The notes under the pieces were generated by a model, which saw only the letters and a program-made list of their open reading frames with translations, made no database searches and was not told where the DNA came from. From contig NZ_SPQT01000031.1 in NCBI RefSeq assembly GCF_004571025.1, positions 60,029-124,028 of the forward strand: a DNA stretch of 64,000 nucleotides, written 5' to 3'. This document shows positions 1 to 8,647 of the stretch, piece after piece. Position 1 is the stretch's first letter. Each line of letters opens with the position of its first letter. Position numbers and translations under genes: made by a program. The stretch comes from Bradyrhizobium niftali. GTDB taxonomy: Bacteria; Pseudomonadota; Alphaproteobacteria; Rhizobiales; Xanthobacteraceae.

Positions 1-538
1 AGCCGTTGCCGATGAAGGCGTAGGGAATGGAGGGATTGAACACCGTGGTGTCAGCGCCGAGCAGCCGCGCCAGACCGCGCACGGCGGTGAGCGAGCCCAG
101 CGTGACGATGAACGGCGGCAGGCGCAAGAGCGCGATCAGCGCGCCATTGACGACACCGAAGCCGAGACCGGTGAGAACGGCGGCCGGCAGCCACAGCGCT
201 CCGAGTTCCGGCAGTTTCGACATCGTCAGGCCGGCCATCGCGGACGCCGCCAGGATCGAGCCGACCGAGAGATCGATGCCGCCGGTCAGAATGACGAAGG
301 TCATGCCCGCGGCAAGCACGGTGTTGACGGCGGCCTGCTGCAAGACGATGCCGAGATTCTGTCCGGTGAAGAAACGGCCGTCCGACAGGTAGTGAAAGCC
401 GGCGCATAGCAGCAGCAGCACGGGCAGCATGCCGGCGGCGCGGATCAGCAGCCTGATGCGCTGGCGCCTGGTCTCCTGGGCGGCGGCGAGGCCATTTGCC
501 GTGGCGGCCTTCGCCTGCGTCGATCCGTTATCAGGCAT
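1..538 (-). CDS. Sugar ABC transporter permease, RbsC/XylH type (3' part beyond window)
   Basis: This is the inner-membrane permease subunit of a carbohydrate (ribose/xylose-class) ABC importer. Only the N-terminal ~179 codons lie in the window; the gene runs off base 1. Translated from the ATG at 538 it gives a short Gln/Ala/Arg-rich cytoplasmic leader and then hydrophobic segments, with the family-typical stretches VILTGGIDLSVGSILA and GLGFGVVNGALIA. The start overlaps the 3' end of the upstream ATPase gene by 8 nt, so the two are translationally coupled. The likely substrate, a pentose, is inferred from the xylulokinase gene upstream. The periplasmic binding protein is not in the window and may lie beyond it. 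Confidence 0.85.
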   Translation of the reverse strand, partial: MPDNGSTQAKAATANGLAAAQETRRQRIRLLIRAAGMLPVLLLLCAGFHYLSDGRFFTGQNLGIVLQQAAVNTVLAAGMTFVILTGGIDLSVGSILAASAMAGLTMSKLPELGALWLPAAVLTGLGFGVVNGALIALLRLPPFIVTLGSLTAVRGLARLLGADTTVFNPSIPYAFIGNG

Positions 539-2054
539 CCAGATGCTCCATCCCCGTGGCAAGTGCCATGATATCCTCCTGATTGAGCGGCGCCGTCTCG
601 GTTCGGTTGACCTCGCCCGCGATGTGTCCCGACCGCATCACGATGACGCGGTCGCAGATGCCGATGATCTCAGGCAGATCGGACGAGATGACCAGGATCG
701 CGGTGCCGGCCTTGGCGAGATTGTCGATGATCGAATAGATCTCCGACTTGGCGCCGACATCGACGCCGCGTGTCGGCTCGTCGAGGATCAGGATCTTTGG
801 CGCGATGGCGAGAAGCCGCGACAAGAGCACCTTCTGCTGGTTGCCGCCGGACAGGCCCCCGGCCGGCACGCCGGCATTGGCGGCGCGGATGCTGAGCCCC
901 GCAAAGGCCCTGTCGGCACGCTCGCGCGCCTTGTCACCATCCAGGAACCAGCCAAGCTTCGCATCGCGCCCGAGCACCGCGAGATTGATGTTGTCCAGGC
1001 ATGACATGTCGAGAAACAGGCCGAGCGCCTTCCTGTCCTCCGTCAGATAGGCGATGCCGGCCTCGAGGGCCTCGCCGGGCGTGCGGATGTCGATCGGCTG
1101 GCCTTCGAGTTCGAGACGGCCCGACGTTTTTGCCGCCGCGCCGATGATGAGATGCGCAAGCTCCGTGCGGCCGGCGCCGATCAGGCCGGCAAGCCCCACC
1201 ACCTCGCCCGCATGCACGGTGAGCGAGCAACCCTTGACGCGCAGGCCGTCGGACATGTCGATCGCACCGAGCACGGGGTGTCCCCGCCCCGCCTCCGGGT
1301 CATGGTCCTTCTTGTAGAAGGAGGAGACGTCGCGCCCCACCATCAGCCGCACGATGGTATCGGCGCGGATCTCCGGCTTGTCGAGCGAGCCGACCAGACG
1401 GCCATCGCGCAGGACGGTGACGCGGTCGCCGAGCGCATAGACCTCGTCCATGCGGTGCGAGATGTAGATGATGGCGAGCCCCTCGGCGCGAAGCTGACGG
1501 ATCAGCATGAACAGCCGCTCGCTCTCGCCGGCCGAGAGCGCGGTGGTCGGTTCGTCCATGATCAGGATTTTCGACCGCGCGTGCAGCGCACGCGCGATCT
1601 CGACGAGCTGGCGCTGGCCCATCGACAGATGCGCGACCAATGTCGATGGCTGGAAGTCCGCGCCCAGCCGTTCCAGGATGGGGCCAACGCCCTGGCGCAT
1701 GGTGCCACGCGCCAGCAAGCCCGAGCGCGAGATCTCGCGGCCGAGATAAATATTCTCCGCGACACTGAGATTGGGAGCCAAAGACAGCTCCTGATAGATG
1801 ATGGAGATGCCCGCGGCGCGGCCGCCGAGCGGGCCTTCGATCCGCACCGGCTTGCCCTCGATGCGGATCTCTCCGCCCGGATCGGGCCGGTAGGCGCCGG
1901 ACAATATCTTCATCAGCGTCGATTTGCCGGCGCCATTCTCGCCCATCAGGGCATGGATTTCGCCGGGATAGACGGTGAGATCGACGGCACGCAGCGCCTT
2001 GATACCGAAGAAGCTTTTCGAGACCCCGCGCATCTCGAGGATCGGATCGTTCAT
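531..2054 (-). CDS. Sugar ABC transporter ATP-binding protein, RbsA/XylG type (507 aa)
   Basis: This is a duplicated-cassette ATPase of the carbohydrate uptake CUT2 family. The first half has Walker A GENGAGKST (residues 38-46), signature LSMGQRQ and Walker B ILIMDEPTTAL. The second half has the degenerate P-loop GLIGAGRTEL, typical of RbsA homologues, then LSGGNQQKVLLSRLL and ILILDEPTRGVDVGAK. The length of 507 aa matches the family (about 500). It is cytoplasmic and energises the permease encoded immediately downstream, which overlaps it by 8 nt. Xylulokinase lies 126 nt upstream on the same strand. Xylose or a related pentose is the likely cargo, but the sequence does not fix specificity. 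Confidence 0.92.
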   Translation of the reverse strand: MNDPILEMRGVSKSFFGIKALRAVDLTVYPGEIHALMGENGAGKSTLMKILSGAYRPDPGGEIRIEGKPVRIEGPLGGRAAGISIIYQELSLAPNLSVAENIYLGREISRSGLLARGTMRQGVGPILERLGADFQPSTLVAHLSMGQRQLVEIARALHARSKILIMDEPTTALSAGESERLFMLIRQLRAEGLAIIYISHRMDEVYALGDRVTVLRDGRLVGSLDKPEIRADTIVRLMVGRDVSSFYKKDHDPEAGRGHPVLGAIDMSDGLRVKGCSLTVHAGEVVGLAGLIGAGRTELAHLIIGAAAKTSGRLELEGQPIDIRTPGEALEAGIAYLTEDRKALGLFLDMSCLDNINLAVLGRDAKLGWFLDGDKARERADRAFAGLSIRAANAGVPAGGLSGGNQQKVLLSRLLAIAPKILILDEPTRGVDVGAKSEIYSIIDNLAKAGTAILVISSDLPEIIGICDRVIVMRSGHIAGEVNRTETAPLNQEDIMALATGMEHLDA

Positions 2055-2180
2055 CGTGCCTCCCGACGCACAATGCGTTTCCCACCCGCGTCTCGTTTCG
2101 TCAGCGCGGTTCGCGCATTAAACAAAACGCCGCGGCACAGGGCAATACCGAACAGGCGGGAAAGCGAAATCGAAACGGCG

Positions 2181-3626
2181 CTATTGGCGTGGCCGATACA
2201 GTTCGCGCCAGGCGGGAAGCCGATCGGCATAGGCATCGACCAGCACGCGGTCGGGTTCGAATGTCTCGATGCGTCGCGGCGGCGTGCAGACGGTGTCGAT
2301 TGCCTCGCCCGTGACAGCAAGACGCCCCAATCTCGCCGCACCGAACGCCGCTCCCGTTTCACCTTCGGCAAAGCGATGGATCGGAACATTCAGAACGCTT
2401 GCCAGCACCGCCAGCCAGAACCGGGACCGTGAACCGCCTCCGATGGCATCGGCTTCCGCGATCCCGATGCCGGCATCCGCGAGCACGTCCCGGCAATCTG
2501 CGAGCGCGAAGGCGACGCCCTCGAGCACGGCCTGCACGATCGCCTCGCGGTCGGTGCCGTGGCTCAAGCCATCGAGCATGCCACGCACGACGGGGTCGTC
2601 ATGCGGGGTCCGCTCGCCCGCCAGATAGGGCAAGAAGCTCACCGGCGAGGGCAGCTGCGGGCGCGACCCAAGCGGTGCCAGCAATTCCGCCTCGGCAATG
2701 CCGAACAAGCGCGAGATCCAGGCGAGACAGGAGGCCGCGGAAAGGATCGCGCCGGCCTGAATCCACATGGCGGGGATGGCATGGCAGAACGTATGCACCC
2801 CGCGATCCGGGTTGGCGGCCATCCTGCTCGTCGGCGCCAGCAAGGCGCCCGAGGTTCCCAGCGAAATGAACGCGGTTCCCGCCCTGATCGCGCCAATGCC
2901 GACGGCACCCGCCGGATTGTCACCGGCACCGCCCGCGAAAATCGGCCGTCTGATCATGCCCCAGCGTTGCGCGAGCTCGCTGCGCAACGTTGCCGCGGGC
3001 GCGCAGCCCTCGACCAGACGTGGCATGTGATCGCGCGACAGGCCTGTCGCGGCCAGCGCTGCATCCGACCAATCCCTGCGCGCGGCGTCGAGCCACAGCG
3101 AGCCCGATGCGTCCGAGACATCCTCGACGGCTTCGCCCGTCAGGACCAGGCGCAAATAAGCCTTCGGAAGCAGGACAAGTTTCGTCGCTGCAAAAACCTC
3201 AGGCTCGTGCATCGCAATCCAGAGCAGCTTCGGCGCCGTGAATCCGGGCATCGCCTTGTTGCCCGTCGTCGCACGCAAGGCGGGCCAGCGTTGCTCCAGG
3301 ATACGGCACTCAGCGACGGACCGTCCGTCGTTCCAGAGGATGCAGGGCCGCAACGGCCTTGCGCTCGCATCAAGCAGCGTGGCGCCATGCATCTGACCGG
3401 ACAGTCCGATCCCTTCGACCACGGCCAACGCGCTGGCATGCGTCGCTTTCAAGGCATCCAGCGTGGCAAAGGTCGCATCGACCCACTGCGCGGGATCCTG
3501 CTCGCAATAGCCTGATAGCGGCGAGGCGGTGGTCAACGGCCGGCTTTCGCTCGCAATCACCCGCTGCGCGGAGTCGACGAGAACGGTCTTGACCGCCGAG
3601 GTGCCGAGATCGATGCCGAGATACAT
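2181..3626 (-). CDS. xylB: Xylulokinase (FGGY carbohydrate kinase, 481 aa)
   Basis: This enzyme phosphorylates D-xylulose to xylulose-5-phosphate, feeding the pentose phosphate pathway. The N terminus MYLGIDLGTSAVKTVLVD is the FGGY phosphate-1 motif. GLSGQMHGATLLD and ILWNDGRS are typical of xylulokinases rather than glycerol or ribulose kinases. GAGDNPAGAVGIG and ISLGTSGAL form the second ATPase lobe. The frame stays open upstream to 3881, but the ATG at 3626 begins exactly at the conserved kinase N terminus and gives the expected family length. It sits upstream of a pentose-class ABC transporter on the same strand, which supports a transport-plus-catabolism unit. Another FGGY substrate is possible. 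Confidence 0.88.
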   Translation of the reverse strand: MYLGIDLGTSAVKTVLVDSAQRVIASESRPLTTASPLSGYCEQDPAQWVDATFATLDALKATHASALAVVEGIGLSGQMHGATLLDASARPLRPCILWNDGRSVAECRILEQRWPALRATTGNKAMPGFTAPKLLWIAMHEPEVFAATKLVLLPKAYLRLVLTGEAVEDVSDASGSLWLDAARRDWSDAALAATGLSRDHMPRLVEGCAPAATLRSELAQRWGMIRRPIFAGGAGDNPAGAVGIGAIRAGTAFISLGTSGALLAPTSRMAANPDRGVHTFCHAIPAMWIQAGAILSAASCLAWISRLFGIAEAELLAPLGSRPQLPSPVSFLPYLAGERTPHDDPVVRGMLDGLSHGTDREAIVQAVLEGVAFALADCRDVLADAGIGIAEADAIGGGSRSRFWLAVLASVLNVPIHRFAEGETGAAFGAARLGRLAVTGEAIDTVCTPPRRIETFEPDRVLVDAYADRLPAWRELYRPRQ

Positions 3627-3814
3627 GGATACATACAATTGCCGACGTCGGATGGCCGACGGCGTGGCGAGGTCGGATGGCCCAATCAATCCAAGAAGCC
3701 TGATCGCGTCAAGGCAAGCCCTGCCATTCGTCGATCCACGGGCGCCCTGCTTACCTGCGAGGTAATCGAATTCGGCATCGCCGCGGCGCATCTTCCCGAG
3801 CACAGGAGATGACC

Positions 3815-4045
3815 ATGATCGCGCTGCTGCTCTACCGGACCGTCGCAGACCACCTTCTTCCCTGGGCCATGGCGTTCGCAACCCGCATGCTGGCGCGCAG
3901 CCTCAACATGCCCGAGCCGCTGGTGCATTCGACCGGCGACTACGTGGTCGCGCAGGTGCTCGCCTTCGAGCACGGCGTCGGCAGGAGCCTCTGCCCGTTC
4001 CGCATCGCCCGCCTGCTCCGCGCCTGGTGGCGCGGAATACGCTGA
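3815..4045 (+). CDS. Small hypothetical protein (76-78 aa)
   Basis: A short ORF encoding an amphipathic, arginine-tailed protein; I do not recognise a family. AGGAG at 3804-3808 is well placed for the ATG at 3815 (6-nt gap). The in-frame ATG at 3809 directly abuts the AGGAG and is a poorer choice. It lies divergent from xylB and just upstream of another small gene on the same strand (4097), which has its own good Shine-Dalgarno. No signal peptide is clear; the first 25 residues are moderately hydrophobic. It may form a two-gene unit with the next gene. Confidence 0.5.
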   Translation: MIALLLYRTVADHLLPWAMAFATRMLARSLNMPEPLVHSTGDYVVAQVLAFEHGVGRSLCPFRIARLLRAWWRGIR

Positions 4046-4096
4046 CTTCCACCCCAGGATTTCACCCCAAGTCCAACCCAAGCAAGGAGACCTCCG

Positions 4097-4495
4097 ATGA
4101 TTGACGCATCCACCTTCCTGCGCCGCGCCCTGCTCGCCGACGCGATCTTCAGCGGCGTGGCCGCCCTCGGCTTCACTTTCGGCGCAGGCGCCTTCGCAAC
4201 GCTGTTCAACCTGCCCGAAGCGCTGCTGCGCGAAACCGGCCTGTTCCTGATCGCCTACACCGCGCTGGTCGGCTGGCTTGCCGCGCGCACCGCGGTGCCG
4301 AAGCCGCTCGTGCTGCTGGTCGTGATCGGCAACGCGGCCTGGACCGTCGGCAGCATCGCGCTGCTGCTCTCGGGCGCGGTCTCGCCGAACATCGCCGGCG
4401 AGTTCATGGTCGTGGCCCAGGCGATCGCCACCGGCGTGTTCGCCGAGCTGCAATATATGGGATTGCGGAAGAGCGGGCGTGTTGTGGCGGCGTGA
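4097..4495 (+). CDS. Four-helix integral membrane protein, unknown function (132 aa)
   Basis: The protein has about four hydrophobic segments: SGVAALGFTFGAGAFATLF, LFLIAYTALVGWLA, PLVLLVVIGNAAW with SIALLL, and a C-terminal helix around FMVVAQAIATGVFAEL. There are no catalytic motifs. The gene is preceded by AAGGAG at about 7 nt from the ATG, so initiation is convincing. The general look (small inner-membrane protein, few charges between helices) fits widespread uncharacterised families in rhizobia. Just downstream lies a 104-bp double-hairpin repeat (4510-4613), which may also end transcription. Confidence 0.7.
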   Translation: MIDASTFLRRALLADAIFSGVAALGFTFGAGAFATLFNLPEALLRETGLFLIAYTALVGWLAARTAVPKPLVLLVVIGNAAWTVGSIALLLSGAVSPNIAGEFMVVAQAIATGVFAELQYMGLRKSGRVVAA

Positions 4496-4509
4496 GGCCA
4501 CATCCGCTG

Positions 4510-4613
4510 CTGTCGTCGCCCGGTTTAGCCGGGCGACCCAGTATCCGAGACGTCAGCTGAATACGGAGAAGCTGCGGCCTACTGGATGCCCCGGTCAAGC
4601 CGGGGCATGACAG
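4510..4613. repeat. 104-bp double-hairpin intergenic repeat, copy A
   Basis: Two hairpins flank a less conserved core. The first is GTCGCCCGG-TTTA-CCGGGCGAC; the second is ATGCCCCGG-TCAA-CCGGGGCAT. The same unit, exactly 104 bp long, occurs in reverse complement at 53349-53452. It lies between the small membrane-protein gene and the convergent SET-domain gene, so it may also act as a bidirectional terminator. Confidence 0.8.
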
Positions 4614-4637
4614 CGGGGCTGGAAGAGCGAGAGCTGG

Positions 4638-5195
4638 CTACGCCCGCGCGCTACCGTTCGCCTTGCCGACGGCGTGACCGTTGAGCTTCTTCTTGGCGCT
4701 CTTGGCGCCCGCCTTCTTGGCCTTGGCTTCCGTGCGCGCCTTCACCTTGGTGCGCTCGGCCCGCGCTTCGGCACGCAGCTTCTTGCGCTTCTTCTCGCAG
4801 GACTCGCACTTGCAGCCGATCGGCTTCAGATAGGCTTTGAAATAGTCGGTGCCGTAGTCGTAGTTGATCTCGTCGCCCGGCTCGATGTTCCGGATGGCGC
4901 GGATAAAGACCTTGCGCTCGCGCGGGCGAACGTCGGACTCGGCGTTGGGCCGGCAGGAATGGTTGATGTAGCGCGCGAGGTTCTTGCGCACCGAGCCGTC
5001 GATGGTCCAGCGGCCGTTGAGCTCGAACAGATATTTGTTCTCGATCTCGTCGTGCGCAGGAATCCGGGAGTCCAGGATCGGTCCGAAATAACGGATGATC
5101 CGGGTTCCCTTCTTGATCGGTTTGGTGGCGAAGAGGCCAAGCCCGGTCTTGGAGCGGGCGACGCGATAAGGTTTGTTCGACGATGTGGCTGGCAT
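4638..5195 (-). CDS. SET-domain protein lysine methyltransferase with Lys/Ala-rich tail (185 aa)
   Basis: A predicted S-adenosylmethionine-dependent lysine methyltransferase. The SET core includes SKTGLGLFATKPIKKGTRI near the N terminus, RYINHSCRPNAE (NHSC near residue 78) and GDEINYDYG (about 107-115), which form the pseudoknot active site. A post-SET cysteine cluster CKCESC (about 128-133) follows. After it come about 50 residues dominated by K, A and R (for example KAKKAGAKSAKKK), resembling histone H1-like or Alu-type tails that bind nucleic acid. I chose the ATG at 5195, directly before the conserved domain, over a longer frame to 5237. The substrate is unknown; ribosomal or nucleoid proteins are possible targets. 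It is transcribed convergently to 4097. Confidence 0.82.
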   Translation of the reverse strand: MPATSSNKPYRVARSKTGLGLFATKPIKKGTRIIRYFGPILDSRIPAHDEIENKYLFELNGRWTIDGSVRKNLARYINHSCRPNAESDVRPRERKVFIRAIRNIEPGDEINYDYGTDYFKAYLKPIGCKCESCEKKRKKLRAEARAERTKVKARTEAKAKKAGAKSAKKKLNGHAVGKANGSARA

Positions 5196-5340
5196 GATCT
5201 GAAGAACGAGGACGCGAACGAGGCCGGACGGGCCCAAGCGAAGCCGCTCTTCTAGAACGATTCCGCGCCGCTGTCAGGTCTTCGCTGCGCCTGTTTGAAC
5301 CTTGCCCACAATCAAGACGTCCGATGGTACGGAGTTCCCG

Positions 5341-5964
5341 ATGCATCAAGGCCTCATGATGACCCGCATCACCACAACGTGCCTCGCCATGTTGCTGATG
5401 TGCGCCGTCCTCGGTGGCGCGAACGCCCAATCCGTGGGCAGCACCTACACTTCGACGGCGCCCAAGGACTGCCGCCAGGTCGGAAAGCCCAGCGCGCTCG
5501 ACGGCAGCACGACGCGCATCTGTCCCGGCAAAGACGGCCTGATGGTGCTGATCGCCGAGGACGATCTTCGCGAGATCGTCTCGGTCGGGCGCAATCGCAA
5601 GGAGGCGGCCGAGGAACCGGCGGCAAAGATCTGGTTCGCGCCGTTCAATTCATCCGAGACCACCGTCGAGTGGCGCGCCGCCGGCCCAAAACCGTTTGCG
5701 ATCATCCAGCGCTGGCACATCGCCGACGGCAGCGATCCCGACAAGCAGGGACGGCCGAACACCAAGGCCATGCTGGTCGTGACGCGGCTGCCGCCGGGCC
5801 CGGTCTGCCATGTCGCCTATGTCGACGCGATCGCCAACCCCACCGCCAATGAACTTGCGCGCAAAGGCGCGGATGACTTTGCCCGCAGCTTCACTTGCGG
5901 CAAGGACGAGGTGAAGATCATCGGCACGCGCGGCCGCGCCGTCGAACTCGCGACGATGCGCTAG
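5341..5964 (+). CDS. Exported hypothetical protein (207 aa)
   Basis: The start at 5341 follows GGAG with suitable spacing. An N-terminal signal peptide (TTCLAMLLMCAVLGGANA followed by QS) predicts export to the periplasm. The mature protein has three cysteines (in KDCRQVG, RICPGK and SFTCGK) plus GPVCHVAYVDA, enough for two disulfides. I recognise no catalytic motif or domain. The frame extends slightly upstream to 5302, but that would bury the signal peptide. It ends 22 nt before the convergent tetR gene stops. Confidence 0.7.
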   Translation: MHQGLMMTRITTTCLAMLLMCAVLGGANAQSVGSTYTSTAPKDCRQVGKPSALDGSTTRICPGKDGLMVLIAEDDLREIVSVGRNRKEAAEEPAAKIWFAPFNSSETTVEWRAAGPKPFAIIQRWHIADGSDPDKQGRPNTKAMLVVTRLPPGPVCHVAYVDAIANPTANELARKGADDFARSFTCGKDEVKIIGTRGRAVELATMR

Positions 5965-5986
5965 GTGCTGCGCCCGATCGACGGCA

Positions 5987-6727
5987 CTATGCCGGCAGCT
6001 TCGCCGTAATCGGCGCCGTCAGCATCGCCTCGAGCAGCCGCTCGGTCGTCGTGCCCTCGGGCAGCCGCTCGAGGATGTCCGAGAGCCGCCCGTCGAGCAG
6101 CAGTGTGGTGAAGCCGTGCACCATCGACCAGGCCCGCGCGATCGCGGCGCCCTGGTCGAGCGTCAGGGCGTCGCCGCTGATCTGCTCCTGCCGCATCGCG
6201 CCGATGGCATTGGCAAGTCCGGCGAAGGAAGCCTCGGCCGCCTCGTGCAGCGAGGGCCTGGAATAGTCGAGCCGCTCGGTGCGGAACATGATGCCGTACA
6301 TGCCGGGATGGGCCTGCGCATAGGCGACATAGGCTTTCGGCCGCGCCAATGCCCGCGCGAGCGGCGTGGTGGCGGTGTCGCAGGCCGACGCCATCGCCGC
6401 GTTGAACTGGCGGAAGCCGACGGCCGCAAGCTCGCTGAGAAGGCCGGTGAGATCGCCGAAATGATGGGTCGGCGCGGCATGCGAAACGCCCGCCTCGCGC
6501 GCCACCGCGCGCAATGTCAGGCCGGCAAGCCCGTCGCGCTCCAGCACCCGTTCGGCGGCCTGGAGCAGCGCTTCGCGCAGCGCGCCGTGATGATACGGCG
6601 TCTCCGTCTTCGCACTGGCCGGACGGCGTGCAGGACGCCCGCTCGTCGCCGACGATGCCTTCCTCGGGGCGCGCACGATGCGCGCCGCTTCGGACCTGGT
6701 TTCGCTCTTCGGATCGCTCTTGCCCAT
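5987..6727 (-). CDS. TetR family transcriptional regulator (246 aa)
   Basis: A one-component repressor-type regulator. The N-terminal helix-turn-helix is clear: ALLQAAERVLERDGLAGLTL followed by RAVAREAGVSHAAPTHHFGD. The C-terminal ligand-binding region is all-helical. About 45 Arg/Lys/Ser/Ala-rich residues precede the HTH, longer than usual. The start is the ATG at 6727. The gene is divergent from a carotenoid oxygenase gene. The 107-bp spacer holds a perfect inverted repeat ATCTTTAC-N3-GTAAAGAT, placed over the likely transcription start of the oxygenase gene. A near copy lies at 8685-8703. I infer that this TetR binds both sites. The inducer is unknown; an apocarotenoid or aromatic product is plausible. 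Confidence 0.88.
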   Translation of the reverse strand: MGKSDPKSETRSEAARIVRAPRKASSATSGRPARRPASAKTETPYHHGALREALLQAAERVLERDGLAGLTLRAVAREAGVSHAAPTHHFGDLTGLLSELAAVGFRQFNAAMASACDTATTPLARALARPKAYVAYAQAHPGMYGIMFRTERLDYSRPSLHEAAEASFAGLANAIGAMRQEQISGDALTLDQGAAIARAWSMVHGFTTLLLDGRLSDILERLPEGTTTERLLEAMLTAPITAKLPA

Positions 6728-6750
6728 GAGCCAACCTATATGACGCAATA

Positions 6751-6819
6751 TTGACAGTGTAAAGATTTCGCTTGACCGGCGCGGCGATCGGCCCTATTTG
6801 ATCTTTACGATGTAAAGAT
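6751..6819 (+). promoter_or_regulatory. Promoter/operator module 1 (carotenoid oxygenase / tetR)
   Basis: A -35 TTGACC (6772-6777), 17-nt spacer and -10-like TATTTG (6795-6800) are followed at once by the operator palindrome ATCTTTACGATGTAAAGAT (6801-6819; 8-bp perfect arms, 3-bp spacer). A half-site TGTAAAGAT lies at 6758-6766. The same arrangement recurs at 8636-8703. Operator over the start point implies repression. Binding by the adjacent TetR is inferred. Confidence 0.75.
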
Positions 6820-6834
6820 AAGGAGGGATACGCC

Positions 6835-8232
6835 GTGCAGCAGAACGCCATCACTGAGCGCCACAACAATATCGCGCCGATTCCGTTCGAGGCCGACGCG
6901 CCCTTCCTCAAGATCGTCGGCGAATTGCCGCGCGAGCTGAACGGCACGCTCTATCGCAACGGCCCCAATCCGCAGTTCGATGCGCCCGGCGCGCACTGGT
7001 TCGTCGGCGACGGCATGCTGCACGCCTTTCACCTCGAGAATGGCCGCGCCAGCTACCGCAACCGCTGGGTCCGCACGCCGAAATGGCTCGCCGAGCACGA
7101 CGCCGGCCGCGCCTTGTTCGGCGGCTTCGGCCGCAAGCTGCCGGATGCGCCGCAAAACCTCACCGACGGTGGCGTCGCCAATACCAACATCATCTTCCAT
7201 GCCGGCAAGCTGCTGGCGCTGGAAGAAGCGCATTTGCCGACCGAGATCGAGCCGGGCACGCTGGCCACGCGCGGCTATCACAACTATCAGGGCCGCGTCG
7301 CCGGCAGTTTTACCGCGCATCCCAAGGTCGATCCCGTCACCGGCGAGATGCTGTTCTTTGGCTACAACGCCGCGGGGCCGCTGACGCCTGCCCTCTCCTT
7401 CGGATCGATCGATGCATCCGGCAAGGCGACGCGCTTCGAGCGTTTCGAGGCGCCCTATGCCAGCATGGTGCATGACTTCATCGTCACCGCGAACCATGTG
7501 CTGTTTCCGATCCTTCCCATCACCGGCAGCATGGAGCGCGCGATGAGCGGACGGCCGCCCTATGCCTGGGAGCCCGACAAGGGCGCCTATGTCGGCGTGA
7601 TGAAGCGCAACGGCACGGCGAAAGACATCGTCTGGTTCCGTGCTGAGGCCTGCTACGTCTTCCACGTCATGAACGCGTGGGAGGACGATAACCGCATCAT
7701 CGCCGACGTCATGCAGTTCGAGGAGGCGCCGCTGTTTTCGCATCCCGACGGCCGGCCGACCGATCCGGAGAAATCGCGCGCCCGCCATTGCCGCTGGACG
7801 TTCGATCTCTCAGGCAACACCGATCGTTTCCAGCAGACGTACCTGGACGATCTCACCGGCGAATTCCCGCGCATCGACGATCGTCGCGCCGGGCTGAAGA
7901 GCCGTCACGGCTGGTACGCCTGCGCCAATCCAAGACTGCCGATGTTCGGCGCACTCTCCGGCATCGTCCATGTCGACGGCAACGGCAAACGGCTCGGCCA
8001 TTATCTGCTGCCCGCCGGCGACACCATCTCCGAGCCGGTGTTCGTCGAGCGATCGAGCGATGCAGCCGAAGGCGACGGCTGGCTGCTCGCGGTGGTCTGG
8101 CGCGCACGCGAGAACCGCAGCGACCTCGCCGTCTTCAATGCCACCGACATCGAGGCCGGCCCCGCCGCCTTGGTGCAACTCGGCCACCGCGTGCCGGACG
8201 GCTTTCACGGCAACTGGGTGGGAGCGGCGTAG
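6835..8232 (+). CDS. Carotenoid oxygenase family protein (RPE65/lignostilbene dioxygenase type, 465 aa)
   Basis: A predicted Fe(II) dioxygenase that cleaves a conjugated C=C bond in carotenoids, apocarotenoids or stilbenes. Four propeller histidines that coordinate iron are recognisable: H162 (TAHPKVD), H213 (MVHDFIVT), H277 (FHVMNAWED) and H458 (FHGNW). Near the N terminus, LNGTLYRNGPNPQF and WFVGDGMLHAFHL are family hallmarks. The start is GTG at 6835, preceded by a strong AAGGAGGG (6820-6827). The length is typical for bacterial members. The promoter carries a palindromic operator shared with the membrane-protein pair downstream, and the divergent TetR is the presumed regulator. The substrate cannot be told from sequence. 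Confidence 0.93.
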   Translation: MQQNAITERHNNIAPIPFEADAPFLKIVGELPRELNGTLYRNGPNPQFDAPGAHWFVGDGMLHAFHLENGRASYRNRWVRTPKWLAEHDAGRALFGGFGRKLPDAPQNLTDGGVANTNIIFHAGKLLALEEAHLPTEIEPGTLATRGYHNYQGRVAGSFTAHPKVDPVTGEMLFFGYNAAGPLTPALSFGSIDASGKATRFERFEAPYASMVHDFIVTANHVLFPILPITGSMERAMSGRPPYAWEPDKGAYVGVMKRNGTAKDIVWFRAEACYVFHVMNAWEDDNRIIADVMQFEEAPLFSHPDGRPTDPEKSRARHCRWTFDLSGNTDRFQQTYLDDLTGEFPRIDDRRAGLKSRHGWYACANPRLPMFGALSGIVHVDGNGKRLGHYLLPAGDTISEPVFVERSSDAAEGDGWLLAVVWRARENRSDLAVFNATDIEAGPAALVQLGHRVPDGFHGNWVGAA

Positions 8233-8241
8233 CTCTCACCG

Positions 8242-8367
8242 CGTCATTCCGGGGCGCGACGACGTCGCGAGCTACGATGCGCAATTGCGCATCTGAGAAT
8301 CCATTTCACCGTGTGTTCTGAAGCCGATGGGCTCCGGGCTCGACGCTTCGCGTGCTCCGGAATGACG
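8242..8367. repeat. Inverted-repeat intergenic element (CGTCATTCCGGGGCGC family)
   Basis: Left end CGTCATTCCGGGGCGC (8242-8257) pairs with right end CTCCGGAATGACG (8355-8367). The core contains a smaller palindrome GATGCGCAATTGCGCATC (8276-8293). No ORF is supported inside. It probably folds into a long hairpin and separates the oxygenase gene from the next small gene. Confidence 0.65.
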
Positions 8368-8383
8368 GAAAGAGGAGTTTCCC

Positions 8384-8647
8384 ATGCACATGCCCTCGAT
8401 CACAGCCGCCTGCCTCGCCGTCCTCGCCCTGACCTGCGCCGCGCTCGCAGTCCAGACGATCCGGCTGCGGCGGAGCCGCCATACCGTCTTCAACGGCGGC
8501 ATCTTGCTCTGCCTCGGCCTCTTGATCGTCTCCGCGCTGCCGATCCTGTCGCGCCTGCCCTGGGTGGAATTGGCCGAGGAGGCATCTGACCAAGTCGTTG
8601 CAGGCCTTCATCTTTTGGAGGTCACCTACGTCATTTTGACACTGTAA
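8384..8647 (+). CDS. Small two-helix membrane protein, hypothetical (87 aa)
   Basis: A good Shine-Dalgarno (GAGGAG, about 8371-8376) precedes the ATG. There are two hydrophobic segments: ITAACLAVLALTCAALAV and FNGGILLCLGLLIVSALPIL. The last ~20 residues overlap the start of the second promoter/operator module, and the stop codon lies inside the half-site TGTAAAGAT. So the gene may be a truncated or secondarily extended remnant whose 3' end was replaced by that module. No family recognised. Confidence 0.5.
   Translation: MHMPSITAACLAVLALTCAALAVQTIRLRRSRHTVFNGGILLCLGLLIVSALPILSRLPWVELAEEASDQVVAGLHLLEVTYVILTL

Noticed and set aside
1152..2432. 426-codon plus-strand open frame
   Set aside because: Antisense to the sugar ABC ATPase; composition typical of shadow frames.
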